Source of the DNA: Radicibacter daui
GTDB lineage: Bacteria > Pseudomonadota > Alphaproteobacteria > Radicibacterales > Radicibacteraceae
Direction: 5' to 3'
Length of the DNA: 64,000 nucleotides
NCBI GenBank assembly: GCA_030657355.1
Contig: CP131056.1
Location: forward strand, 699,001 to 763,000
Shown: one piece after another, positions 28,962 through 36,570 of the stretch
How the letters are laid out: every line of letters starts with the position of its first letter
How positions within the stretch are numbered: position 1 is the stretch's first letter
Notes under the pieces: generated by a model
Seen by the model: only the letters and a program-made list of their open reading frames with translations
Told to the model about the DNA's origin: nothing
Databases searched by the model: none
Program-made: the position numbers and the translations under genes

Positions 28962-30113
28962 ATGCCCCTGCATTTTGCTACCGAGGAATATGCTGCCCGC
29001 CGCGCAAAGGCCATTGCCGCGATGGAGGCGGCGGGCCTCGACGGGATGCTGATGTTCCGCCAGGAGAGCATGTATTACCTGACGGGCTACGACACCTTCG
29101 GTTACGTGTTCTTCCAGTGTCTTTATCTGGGTGTCGACGGGCACATGATGCTGCTGACGCGCGCGCCCGACCTGCGGCAGGCGCAGCAAACCTCCGTCAT
29201 TCAGGATATCCGTATCTGGGTGGATCGCGATGGCGCGAACCCGGCGCTGGAGCTCAAGGATGCGCTCGTTGATTTTGATGTCGCCGGCAAGAAGATCGGC
29301 GTGGAGTGGGAGGCTTATGGCCTGACCGCCCGCAACGGCCAGCGCCTTTCTGCCGCGCTTGAGGGCTGGTGTACGCTCACCGACGCCTCCGATCTCATCT
29401 CCCGCCTGCGCATCATCAAGTCTTCTGCCGAGCTGGTTTATGTGCGCCGCGCTGCCAAGCTGGCGGACGATGCGCTGACGGCGGCGGAAAAGCTCACCCA
29501 TGCCGGCACCTTCGAGGGCGACATCCTCGCCGCCATGCATGGTGCCATCTACAAGGGCGGCGGCGATGATCCGGCCAACGAGTTCATCATCGGCTCCGGC
29601 CCGCAGGCGCTGCTGTGCCGCTACCAGTCCGCCCGGCGCCACCTCAGTGAGGATGACCAGCTGACGCTGGAATGGGCGGGCGTCTATCACCACTATCATG
29701 CCGCCATGATGCGCACGCTGCTGGTCGGCCGGGTGCCGGACCGCCAGCGCGAGATGCATGAGGCGACCGTTGCTGCCATGGAAGCCTGCGTGGAGGCGGT
29801 GAAGCCCGGCAATCCCATGGGCCAGGTCTTCGATGCCTATGCCGGCGTGCTCGACAAACGCGGCTTCCGCGAAGGCCGCCTCAATGCCTGCGGTTACGGC
29901 ATGGGCACCACCTTCGCCCCCAACTGGATGGACTGGCCGATGTTCTACACCGGCAACCCGGTCATCATGCAGCCGGGCATGGTCTTCTTCCTGCACATGA
30001 TCCTCTATGACGATGTGCATGGCCTCGCCATGGCGCCGGGCCAGAGCGTGCTGGTAACGGCAGATGGCTGCGAGGTTCTCTCCCGCAAGCCGCTCGATCT
30101 TTTCGTGCGCTGA
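28962..30113 (+). CDS. Creatinase/M24-like (pita-bread fold) hydrolase with atypical active site
   Basis: A 383-residue protein with an N-terminal creatinase domain (MYYLTGYDTFGY, residues 37-48) and an M24 pita-bread domain. Where M24 peptidases have two metal-binding Asp residues, this has LEWAGVYHHYHAAMMRT (236-252), with E and H in those places. The usual GHGIG motif reads GYGMG, and the Glu ligands of the C-terminal half are not apparent (MVFFLHMILYDD). It is therefore closer to creatinase, ectoine hydrolase or lyase-type members than to metal-dependent prolidase. The substrate is unknown. It is convergent with an SDR of the adjacent cluster. Confidence 0.8.
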   Translation: MPLHFATEEYAARRAKAIAAMEAAGLDGMLMFRQESMYYLTGYDTFGYVFFQCLYLGVDGHMMLLTRAPDLRQAQQTSVIQDIRIWVDRDGANPALELKDALVDFDVAGKKIGVEWEAYGLTARNGQRLSAALEGWCTLTDASDLISRLRIIKSSAELVYVRRAAKLADDALTAAEKLTHAGTFEGDILAAMHGAIYKGGGDDPANEFIIGSGPQALLCRYQSARRHLSEDDQLTLEWAGVYHHYHAAMMRTLLVGRVPDRQREMHEATVAAMEACVEAVKPGNPMGQVFDAYAGVLDKRGFREGRLNACGYGMGTTFAPNWMDWPMFYTGNPVIMQPGMVFFLHMILYDDVHGLAMAPGQSVLVTADGCEVLSRKPLDLFVR

Positions 30114-30147
30114 TCGGCGGACGGGGCGGCTTTCGCCGCCCCTCTGG

Positions 30148-30981
30148 TCAAAGCGCTTCGGCCGGGGCGGGGGAGGCGTCATAGGCGCCCCAGATGCCCT
30201 GGTCGAAATTGATGACCGATCCGGTCATGAGGCCGGATTCCTCGCAGGAGAGATAGGCCGCCGCCCGCGCCACCTCCTCCGGATCCACCAGCCGGCCAAA
30301 GGGCATGGCTGCGCTTGCCCGCTCCAGCCAATGCTCGTCCGCGCCGTGGAACTCGCGCTGTATGCGGTCCTCCCCCTCGCTCGCCATCCAGCCGATATTG
30401 AGCGCGTTGATGCGGATGCGGTTGCGCAGCACGGCATAGGCGGTGTTGCGGGTCAGCGTCGCCAGCGCTCCCTTTGAGCTGCAATAGGCGGCGATGAAGG
30501 GCTGGCCCGCCATCGCCGACATCGAGCCGATATTGACGATGGTGCCTTCCGTACCCTCGCGCCGCATGATCTTCAGCGTGTCCTGCATCAGGAAAAACGG
30601 TGCGCGGACATTGACGGCAAAGATGCGGTCGAAGAGTTCGGGCGAGGTGTCGAGGATGGTGCCCCGGTCGGTCATGCCGGCGGCGTTCACCAGCGCATCG
30701 ACCCGACCGAAACTCTCATCCGCCGCCCGGATGATGGCGCGGCAATCTTCCACCCGGGCAAGGTCGGCCTCGACATAGCGGGTGGGGGTGCCGCTTTCTC
30801 TGGAAAGCTCGCTGGCAAGGGCCTCGCCCTTGGCGCGGCTGCGCCCGCAGATGATCAGGCCATCGGCGCCGCGCTCGGCAAAAAGGCGGGCAATCGCCTC
30901 GCCGAGGCCCTGGGTGCTGCCGGTGATGACGGCGATCTTGCCGGCCAGTTGCCGGTTGAAAAGCTGGGCTGGCTGGTTCAT
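30148..30981 (-). CDS. Short-chain dehydrogenase/reductase
   Basis: An NAD(P)-dependent oxidoreductase of 277 residues. It shows the Rossmann motif TGSTQGLG (residues 21-28), NAAG, NIGSMSA containing the catalytic Ser, and YCSSK with catalytic Tyr/Lys. The dinucleotide-binding loop [11 protein letters not shown] with Arg suggests NADPH preference, weakly. GGAAGGAAAC precedes ATG 30981. It lies 132 bp downstream of the PhyH-type dioxygenase gene on the same strand and probably acts in the same pathway. The substrate is not predictable. Confidence 0.88.
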   Translation of the reverse strand: MNQPAQLFNRQLAGKIAVITGSTQGLGEAIARLFAERGADGLIICGRSRAKGEALASELSRESGTPTRYVEADLARVEDCRAIIRAADESFGRVDALVNAAGMTDRGTILDTSPELFDRIFAVNVRAPFFLMQDTLKIMRREGTEGTIVNIGSMSAMAGQPFIAAYCSSKGALATLTRNTAYAVLRNRIRINALNIGWMASEGEDRIQREFHGADEHWLERASAAMPFGRLVDPEEVARAAAYLSCEESGLMTGSVINFDQGIWGAYDASPAPAEAL

Positions 30982-31014
30982 CGGCTGTTTCCTTCCCGGT
31001 TCTGATTATGGCTG

Positions 31015-31042
31015 CTGCCCGGGCAGAGGGATGCCCGGGCAG
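31015..31042. repeat. Strong hairpin between the dioxygenase and SDR genes
   Basis: The 11-bp perfect inverted repeat CTGCCCGGGCA / TGCCCGGGCAG has a 6-nt loop. A second small hairpin CACCCC/GGGGTG follows at 31046-31064. No T tract; possible attenuation or mRNA processing between the two genes. Confidence 0.45.
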
Positions 31043-31113
31043 TTGCACCCCTCTTTTCGGGGGTGATGCTGGAGGGGAGATATTACACCCGCCGGCGGCA
31101 GCGGGGGACTGCC

Positions 31114-32310
31114 TCACGCCAGACGGCGTGCGGCCTGTGCGGCGAGTGCCTCTTCAAACCGTGCCGCCGTCCAGCCTTCCGCCAGTGCCTGCCGCATGAG
31201 CGCCTGCTGGGTCTGCGGGGCAAGGCCGCCAACGGGCGGGTCGCTGTCGAGATTGGTGGGGAAGGAATACCCTTCCGCCGCCGCCGCTATCGCATTGTCG
31301 GCTTCAGCCGGGCTCAGCGTGCCCGTGCGCAGGCCGTCGAGGATCGCTGGGTAGACCTTTGCCGAAAGCCGCATGCGGTCCACGCTTTCCATCGCCCGCC
31401 CATAGGCGGAGGAAACCTGAAGCAGGTTCGCCATCCGGTAGATGGTACTGGTGCGGTTATGGCCGGCGGCGTGGAAAAGCGCGGGGTTGAAGAAAACCGC
31501 ATCGCCTTTTTCAAGCGGCAGCTGGACATGGTGCCGGTCGAAATAGTCCCGGAACTCCGGCAAGCGCCAGGCGAGGTAACCGGGCAGATAGGCTTGCGAA
31601 AACGGCAGGTAAAGCGTCGGCCCGCTCTCTATCGGCATGTCACAGTGGGCAACGGCGCCCTGCAGCGTCAGCACCGGGCTCAGCCGGTGCACATGGGCGG
31701 GATACCGCGCCACCACCTCGGCCTCCTGAAAACCCAGGTGATAGTCGCGGTGGGCGGACTGCGCGGCCCCGCCGGGGTTCACCACATTGGCCTGCGCCGT
31801 GATCTGGTAACAGGGGCCGAGCCAGGCTTCGCTTACCAGCGCAATGAGCGGGTTGCCGTAATAGGCGGCAAAGCTCTCCGGGTCGCGGCTTCCATGTTTC
31901 TCCAGCGCATTCCAGATGCGGTCATTGGCGCCGGGTTTGGCAAAATGGTCACCATGGGCACCGCCTGCGGCGTGCTGCTCGGTTATGATGGTGCGGAAAA
32001 GCTCGCTTGTGCGGTCAACCGGCGCCACATCGTCAAAGGCCCGCTTCAGCACGATGATGCCGGGCCCCTCCAGCATCGCACTCACCCATTCATCCATCAG
32101 CGCCTGCCGGGCAACAGGATCGCCGGCGGCGCGGCGCGCGGCATCGCCGTCATAAACCGGCACATTGCGCTCGATGGCACTGGCAAGCGGGTAGTCCGCC
32201 GGGTCGGTGCGGCGGTCGATAAGCGCGATGAACTCCTCGATCCGGCAGTCGGCGGGTTTCATCCAGTGCGTGGCGGCATTTCGCGCCTCGGGGGTGCGGT
32301 CCAGCGGCAT
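31114..32310 (-). CDS. Phytanoyl-CoA dioxygenase (PhyH)-type Fe(II)/2-oxoglutarate oxygenase
   Basis: A 398-residue member of the PhyH superfamily. The facial triad is suggested by the HxD motif in AHRDYHLG with a distal His in NPALFHAAGHNRT, and the following Arg would bind 2-oxoglutarate. Such enzymes hydroxylate diverse small molecules; here the substrate is unknown. GGAGGAC lies before ATG 32310. The gene is divergent from a LacI-family regulator 60 bp away and is followed by an SDR, a layout suggesting a small substrate-induced catabolic unit. Confidence 0.82.
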   Translation of the reverse strand: MPLDRTPEARNAATHWMKPADCRIEEFIALIDRRTDPADYPLASAIERNVPVYDGDAARRAAGDPVARQALMDEWVSAMLEGPGIIVLKRAFDDVAPVDRTSELFRTIITEQHAAGGAHGDHFAKPGANDRIWNALEKHGSRDPESFAAYYGNPLIALVSEAWLGPCYQITAQANVVNPGGAAQSAHRDYHLGFQEAEVVARYPAHVHRLSPVLTLQGAVAHCDMPIESGPTLYLPFSQAYLPGYLAWRLPEFRDYFDRHHVQLPLEKGDAVFFNPALFHAAGHNRTSTIYRMANLLQVSSAYGRAMESVDRMRLSAKVYPAILDGLRTGTLSPAEADNAIAAAAEGYSFPTNLDSDPPVGGLAPQTQQALMRQALAEGWTAARFEEALAAQAARRLA

Positions 32311-32370
32311 GGGGGTGTCCTCCAGAATGGCCCCGCCGGTTTGTTTGTCCGTGCGATTTGCGGGGGCGTT

Positions 32371-33507
32371 ATGGAGGGGAGTATAAAAAGCGGTGAGGGG
32401 GCCGTGCGCTCACAAACCCCTCAAAAATCCATCAATTGGATAGAGCCGCGGCTGCCGGAGGTTTCCCTGTCTCATCCCTTCCTTATCAAGGATATCGCCT
32501 TTCAGGCCGGCCTCAGCGTGGCGACGGTGGACCGGGTGCTGAACGGCCGCGACGGGGTGCGCCAGCACACGCGCCGGCGGGTGGAGCAGGCGATTGCCGA
32601 GCTGGAGCGGCAGAGCACGCAGATCGGCCTTGCCGGTCGCAAGCTCACGCTCGATCTGGTGATGGAAGCGCCGGCCCGGTTTTCCGGCATGGTGCGCGCG
32701 GCGCTGGAGGCCGAAATGCCCTCCCTTGCGCCGGCCGTCTTCCGCGCGCGCTATCATCTTGCCGAGCAGATGGGGCCAGCGGCCATGGCGGCCCTGCTGG
32801 AGCGTATCACCCGGCGCGGCAGTGACGGCGTACTGCTCAAGGCGCCGGATGTGCCGGAGGTGGCCGCCGCCGTAACCGGGCTGATCGCCGCCGGCATCCC
32901 CGTCATCACGCTGGTAACCGACCTGCCCTTTTCCGGCCGCACCGCCTATGTCGGCATGGATAACCGCGCCGCAGGCGAAACCGCGGCCTATCTCGCCGGC
33001 CACTGGCTGGGGCCTGAGCCGGCGCAAATTCTGGTGACGCTCAGCAGCAGCCGGTTTCGTGGGGAGGAGGAGCGGGAGATCGCCTTCCGCCGTGCGATCC
33101 GGGAGCATTATCCGCATCTGGGGCTGGTCGAGATCAGCGAAGGCTTCGGCATCGATGGTGCCACCGGCGATCTTGTCATCCGCGCCCTGCGGGAGGAGCC
33201 GGGCATCTGCGCCGTCTATTCCATCGGCGGCGGCAACCGGGCGGTGCTGGAGGCTTTTGCCCGCCTGCGCAAGACGTGCCGCTTTTTCCTCGCCCATGAT
33301 CTGGACGGCGACAATCTGCGCCTGCTGCGCGAGGGGCACATCGATATCGTGCTTCACCATGATCTGCGGCAGGACATGCATGCCGCCTGCCGCCAGATCA
33401 TGATCGAGGCCCGTCTGTTACCATCGGCGGCCCGGCCGGGTCTCACCTCCAGCGTGCAGCTTGTCACCCGCTACAACATGCCCACCGAGCCGCTGCTGGT
33501 GGACTGA
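32371..33507 (+). CDS. LacI-family transcriptional regulator
   Basis: A DNA-binding regulator with an N-terminal LacI helix-turn-helix (IKDIAFQAGLSVATVDRVLN) and a periplasmic-binding-protein-like effector domain (VLLKAPDVPEVAAAVTGLIA, VGMDNRAAGETAAYLAGHWL). The VATVDRVLNGR hinge variant is typical of the sugar- and polyol-type LacI subgroup. The start is unsettled: ATG 32371 (378 aa) or GTG 32404, which has GAGGGG just upstream. The frame continues open further upstream without homology. Its probable target is the divergent dioxygenase-SDR unit. I see no clean operator in the 60-bp gap. Confidence 0.87.
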   Translation: MEGSIKSGEGAVRSQTPQKSINWIEPRLPEVSLSHPFLIKDIAFQAGLSVATVDRVLNGRDGVRQHTRRRVEQAIAELERQSTQIGLAGRKLTLDLVMEAPARFSGMVRAALEAEMPSLAPAVFRARYHLAEQMGPAAMAALLERITRRGSDGVLLKAPDVPEVAAAVTGLIAAGIPVITLVTDLPFSGRTAYVGMDNRAAGETAAYLAGHWLGPEPAQILVTLSSSRFRGEEEREIAFRRAIREHYPHLGLVEISEGFGIDGATGDLVIRALREEPGICAVYSIGGGNRAVLEAFARLRKTCRFFLAHDLDGDNLRLLREGHIDIVLHHDLRQDMHAACRQIMIEARLLPSAARPGLTSSVQLVTRYNMPTEPLLVD

Positions 33508-33510
33508 TCT

Positions 33511-34545
33511 TCACGCAAGCGTAAAGAGCCCGAGCCCTGACCGAACCCGGTCCAGCACTCCCTGCGTGCGCTCGCGCGCAGCCTCCGTGCCGGCCTTGAG
33601 CAGGCCCAGCACATAGGCCGGATCCCCGGCCAGCTGCCGCCGCCGTTCGCGGATGGGGCCGATCAGTTCCTGCAAAATACCGTCGATACGGTGTTTGAGC
33701 GACACGTCGCCAAGGCCGCCCTGCCGGTACTGCTCCTTGAGCGCGGCGACCGCGGCCTTGTCCGGGTCGAAGGCATCCAGATAGGTGAAGACCACATTGC
33801 CCTCCACCCGGCCCGGGTCACTCACCTTCAAATGTTGCGGGTCGGTGTACATGCGCTTTACCGCCTCGCTGATCTCTTCCGGGCTGGCGCCGAGGTGGAT
33901 GGCGTTACCCTGCGACTTGCTCATCTTCGCCTTGCCATCCACGCCCGGCAGGCGGCCCGCCTCGGGGATCAGCGCGGTTGCTTCCAAAAGCAGTTCCCGC
34001 CCGGCCTGATGGTTGATGCGGCGCACCACCTCGTTGGTCTGCTCGATAAGTGGGGCCTGATCCTCCCCTACCGGCACCAGCGTAGCGTCAAAGCCGGTGA
34101 TGTCGGCGGCCTGCGCCACGGGATAACAGAGAAAGCCGGCCGGAATATCGCGCCCGAAACCGCGCTGGGCGATCTCGTCCTTGATGGTCGGGTTGCGCTC
34201 CAGCCGGGCGACGGTGACGTAGTTAAGATAAAGCAGCGTCAGTTCGGCAAGCGCGGGCAGGCCGGATTGCAGGCAGATGGTCGTTTCGACCGGGTCGATA
34301 CCAACGGCGAGATAGTCGAGCGCCACTTCCAGCACATTGCGGCGCACCTTGTCCGGGTCGCGGGCATTGTCGGTCAGCGCCTGGGTGTCCGCCACCAGCA
34401 GAAACTGGCGATGGGTCTTTTGCAGCGCCACGCGGTTTCTTAGCGATCCGGCATAATGGCCGATATGCAGCGGTCCCGTCGGGCGGTCGCCGGTCAGGAT
34501 CACAGGTTTGACGGTTGCTGCGGGGGGCAGAAGGCTGTCGGGCAT
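33511..34545 (-). CDS. trpS: Tryptophanyl-tRNA synthetase, auxiliary/Firmicutes-like type
   Basis: A class I synthetase that charges tRNA-Trp. The 344-residue protein has the ATP-binding motif [15 protein letters not shown] (HIGH at 27-30) and KMSKS. The [13 protein letters not shown] form and the [13 protein letters not shown] block resemble TrpRS of streptococci and relatives rather than the GxQPTGxLHLGNY form usual in proteobacteria, so it may be an additional or horizontally acquired copy. ATG 34545 is preceded by GAAAGGA at 10 nt. A 16-codon Trp-rich leader ORF lies upstream on the same strand. The stop is 3 bp from that of the convergent LacI gene. Confidence 0.94.
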   Translation of the reverse strand: MPDSLLPPAATVKPVILTGDRPTGPLHIGHYAGSLRNRVALQKTHRQFLLVADTQALTDNARDPDKVRRNVLEVALDYLAVGIDPVETTICLQSGLPALAELTLLYLNYVTVARLERNPTIKDEIAQRGFGRDIPAGFLCYPVAQAADITGFDATLVPVGEDQAPLIEQTNEVVRRINHQAGRELLLEATALIPEAGRLPGVDGKAKMSKSQGNAIHLGASPEEISEAVKRMYTDPQHLKVSDPGRVEGNVVFTYLDAFDPDKAAVAALKEQYRQGGLGDVSLKHRIDGILQELIGPIRERRRQLAGDPAYVLGLLKAGTEAARERTQGVLDRVRSGLGLFTLA

Positions 34546-34682
34546 GGTTTGGGTTCCTTTCAGGGAAAGGCCGCCGTGCCGGACGAAGGATGCTTCTGGG
34601 ATCAATAGCCGCTGCCTGCCGGTATCACGGCGGCAACGGTCGATGTTTGAACAGGACGACGTGCCGCTCCTTAAAAGGAGCG
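34546..34682 (-). promoter_or_regulatory. Putative trpS attenuator RNA (segments 1-4 and Shine-Dalgarno hairpin)
   Basis: Minus-strand complementarities: segments 1:2 CGCTCC/GGAGCG (34677-34682 with 34665-34670); 2:3 GCGGCA/TGCCGC (34662-34667 with 34630-34635); 3:4 GCCGCCGTG/CACGGCGGC (34626-34634 with 34570-34578). Pairing 2:3 excludes both 1:2 and 3:4. A further hairpin CCTTTC-CCT-GAAAGG (34556-34570) covers the trpS ribosome binding site. No clear U run follows 3:4, so control could be translational rather than by termination. Confidence 0.6.
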
Positions 34683-34721
34683 CCACCAGCTAAAGCAGCA
34701 CAGGGTCGTCGTGGTCGTCAT
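34671..34721 (-). CDS. Candidate trpS leader peptide with tandem Trp codons
   Basis: A 16-codon ORF reading [16 protein letters not shown] and ending with TAA, located 125 nt upstream of trpS on the same strand. Two adjacent TGG codons sit directly before attenuator segment 1 (CGCTCC), so a ribosome stalled for lack of Trp-tRNA would cover that segment. The Trp pair is notable because tryptophan is the rarest residue. A weak point is the absence of a strong ribosome binding site before the ATG. Leader peptides with Trp runs are well known for trp operons, and a similar arrangement is known for an auxiliary indolmycin-resistant trpS of Streptomyces. Confidence 0.62.
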   Translation of the reverse strand: MTTTTTLCCFSWWRSF

Positions 34722-34736
34722 GGTGCTGCATGATGT

Positions 34737-34779
34737 GCCATGAGGGTTAGGGTGCTGGCAAGTACCCGGCCCTCATGGC
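34737..34779. repeat. Inverted repeat between gcdH and the trpS leader
   Basis: The perfect 10-bp repeat GCCATGAGGG / CCCTCATGGC has a 23-nt loop that itself contains GGGT/ACCC. It lies 10 bp after the gcdH stop and 16 nt before the leader ATG. It could end gcdH transcription or belong to the trpS leader. Confidence 0.55.
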
Positions 34780-34788
34780 AGCCAGTCC

Positions 34789-36003
34789 TCAAAAGAACGC
34801 CTGAATGCCGGTCTGTGCCCGGCCCAGGATCAGGGCGTGCACATCATGCGTGCCCTCATAGGTGTTGACCGTCTCCAGATTGACCATGTGGCGCATGACG
34901 TGAAATTCGTCGGCAATGCCATTGCCGCCGTGCATGTCGCGCGCCTGCCGGGCAACATCCAGCGCCTTGCCGCAATTGTTGCGCTTGATGAGCGAGATCA
35001 TCTCCGGCGCCACCTTGCCTTCGTCGAAAAGGCGCCCCACCCGAAGCGCCGCCTGCAGGCCGAGGGTAATTTCCGTCTGCATGTCGGCCAGCTTCTTCTG
35101 GATCAGCTGGTTGGCGGCCAGCGGCCGGCCGAACTGCTTGCGATCAAGCGTGTATTTGAGCGCGCCGTGCCAGCAGAACTCCGCCGCGCCCATCACGCCC
35201 CAGGCAATGCCATAGCGCGCGCGGTTGAGGCAGCCGAACGGACCCTTGAGGCCGGAGACGTTGGGCAGCAGCGCCTCCTCGCCCACTTCCACGCCATCCA
35301 TCACGATCTCGCCGGTAATGGAGGCGCGCAGGGAAAGTTTGCCTTCAATCTTGGGGGCGGTGAGGCCCTTCATGCCCTTTTCCAGCACGAAACCGCGGAT
35401 CGCGCCGTCATGGGCAGCGGACTTGGCCCAGACGACAAACACATCGGCAATCGGGGAGTTGGAGATCCACATCTTGTTGCCGGTGAGCCTGTAGCCGCCG
35501 TCAATCTTCTCCGCCCGCGTGCGCATGCCGGCCGGGTCGGAGCCGGCATCGGGTTCGGTCAGGCCAAAGCAGCCCACCCATTCGCCGGTCGCGAGCTTCG
35601 GCAGGTATTTGAGGCGCTGTTCTTCGCTGCCGTAAGCATAGATGGGATACATGACGAGCGAGCTTTGCACGCTCATGGCGGAGCGATAGCCGCTATCCAC
35701 CCGCTCTACCTCACGGGCCACCAGCCCGTAAGCGACATAACTCGCCTCCGCGCCGCCATAGGCCTCCGGCAGGGTGGGGCCCAGCAGGCCCAGTTCGCCC
35801 AGCTCGTTCATGATCTCGCGGTCAAAGCGCTCTTCACGATAGGCAGTCAGCACTCGCGGCTGCAGCTTTTCCTGAGCGTAGGCGCGGGCCGCATCGCGGA
35901 TCAGCCGCTCTTCCTCCGTCAACTGCCCGTCCAGCAGCAGGGCATCGGCCCAGTCAAAGGCGGCGGGGGAGGGCTGGTCCTTGGTTTTGAGCGAAGTGGC
36001 CAT
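34789..36003 (-). CDS. gcdH: Glutaryl-CoA dehydrogenase-like acyl-CoA dehydrogenase
   Basis: A flavoenzyme of 404 residues that oxidatively decarboxylates glutaryl-CoA to crotonyl-CoA in lysine and tryptophan degradation. GcdH-typical features are the N-terminal [52 protein letters not shown], the [19 protein letters not shown] block, and the C-terminal [18 protein letters not shown] containing the catalytic Glu in YEGT. ATG 36003 is preferred to ATG 36033 because GAAAGAGC precedes it. It lies 83 bp after DUF1850 and upstream of trpS on the same strand. Confidence 0.92.
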   Translation of the reverse strand: MATSLKTKDQPSPAAFDWADALLLDGQLTEEERLIRDAARAYAQEKLQPRVLTAYREERFDREIMNELGELGLLGPTLPEAYGGAEASYVAYGLVAREVERVDSGYRSAMSVQSSLVMYPIYAYGSEEQRLKYLPKLATGEWVGCFGLTEPDAGSDPAGMRTRAEKIDGGYRLTGNKMWISNSPIADVFVVWAKSAAHDGAIRGFVLEKGMKGLTAPKIEGKLSLRASITGEIVMDGVEVGEEALLPNVSGLKGPFGCLNRARYGIAWGVMGAAEFCWHGALKYTLDRKQFGRPLAANQLIQKKLADMQTEITLGLQAALRVGRLFDEGKVAPEMISLIKRNNCGKALDVARQARDMHGGNGIADEFHVMRHMVNLETVNTYEGTHDVHALILGRAQTGIQAFF

Positions 36004-36086
36004 GTCGGGCTCTTTCGGGATCGTCAGGGTCATCGGGTTCTGCGTCGTCGGCGTCGAGGCCGGGGTGCGAGCAGTATGTTTGTCAG

Positions 36087-36554
36087 TCAGCCGGGGCTGC
36101 CATGCGCCGGATCAAGAATAGCGGCGCCGGCCGGGGCTTCAGTGCAGGGGGTCATCACCAGCGGGTTCTGTCCGCCATCATCCTGGCCCTCCGGCAGGGG
36201 CACACATTCGCTGTCCACTCCCGTGCCACGCCCGGTCGGGCCGCCATGGCCGGGGGCGCACAGATGCCAGGCGCCCGCTTCGCCGGAGCGGCCCAGCACC
36301 ACACGCGGCTGCGGCGGCACATGGGGTGTATAGTGCCACCATTCGCCGTCAAAGACTGCATCGGCCGGCGGATCCATGCCGGCGCCGGAGCCCTTGATGC
36401 GGGCGGAGACCACCTTCAGCCCGTCCGGGCCGACAATCCAGTCTTCCTGCCAGCCGGTCTTCTCGACCGAATGCGTCCAGGTAAGGGTAAAGGCGGCAAG
36501 GGCTGCATAGAGCACCTTGCCGCCGCTTGCGATGCAGAGGCCGAGACTTGCCAT
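36087..36554 (-). CDS. DUF1850 protein of the TAXI-TRAP transporter operon
   Basis: A 155-residue DUF1850 protein. It has an N-terminal hydrophobic signal or anchor ([20 protein letters not shown]), then the conserved [31 protein letters not shown] and WWHYTP blocks. DUF1850 genes are regularly found next to TAXI-type TRAP transporters and are presumed accessory to uptake, with unknown mechanism. ATG 36554 is 16 bp from the stop of the permease gene, indicating translational coupling or co-transcription. The Pro/Gly-rich tail of about 35 residues is poorly conserved by eye. Confidence 0.83.
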   Translation of the reverse strand: MASLGLCIASGGKVLYAALAAFTLTWTHSVEKTGWQEDWIVGPDGLKVVSARIKGSGAGMDPPADAVFDGEWWHYTPHVPPQPRVVLGRSGEAGAWHLCAPGHGGPTGRGTGVDSECVPLPEGQDDGGQNPLVMTPCTEAPAGAAILDPAHGSPG

Positions 36555-36570
36555 CCCTGTTCGCCGGTGC

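Noticed and set aside
28962-30113. Xaa-Pro aminopeptidase annotation
   Set aside because: Canonical M24 metal ligands and the GHGIG motif are not present in the sequence.
34719-34742. Short upstream ORF MAHHAAP as an alternative trpS leader
   Set aside because: It stops before the Trp codons and has no attenuation logic; it overlaps the candidate leader in another frame.
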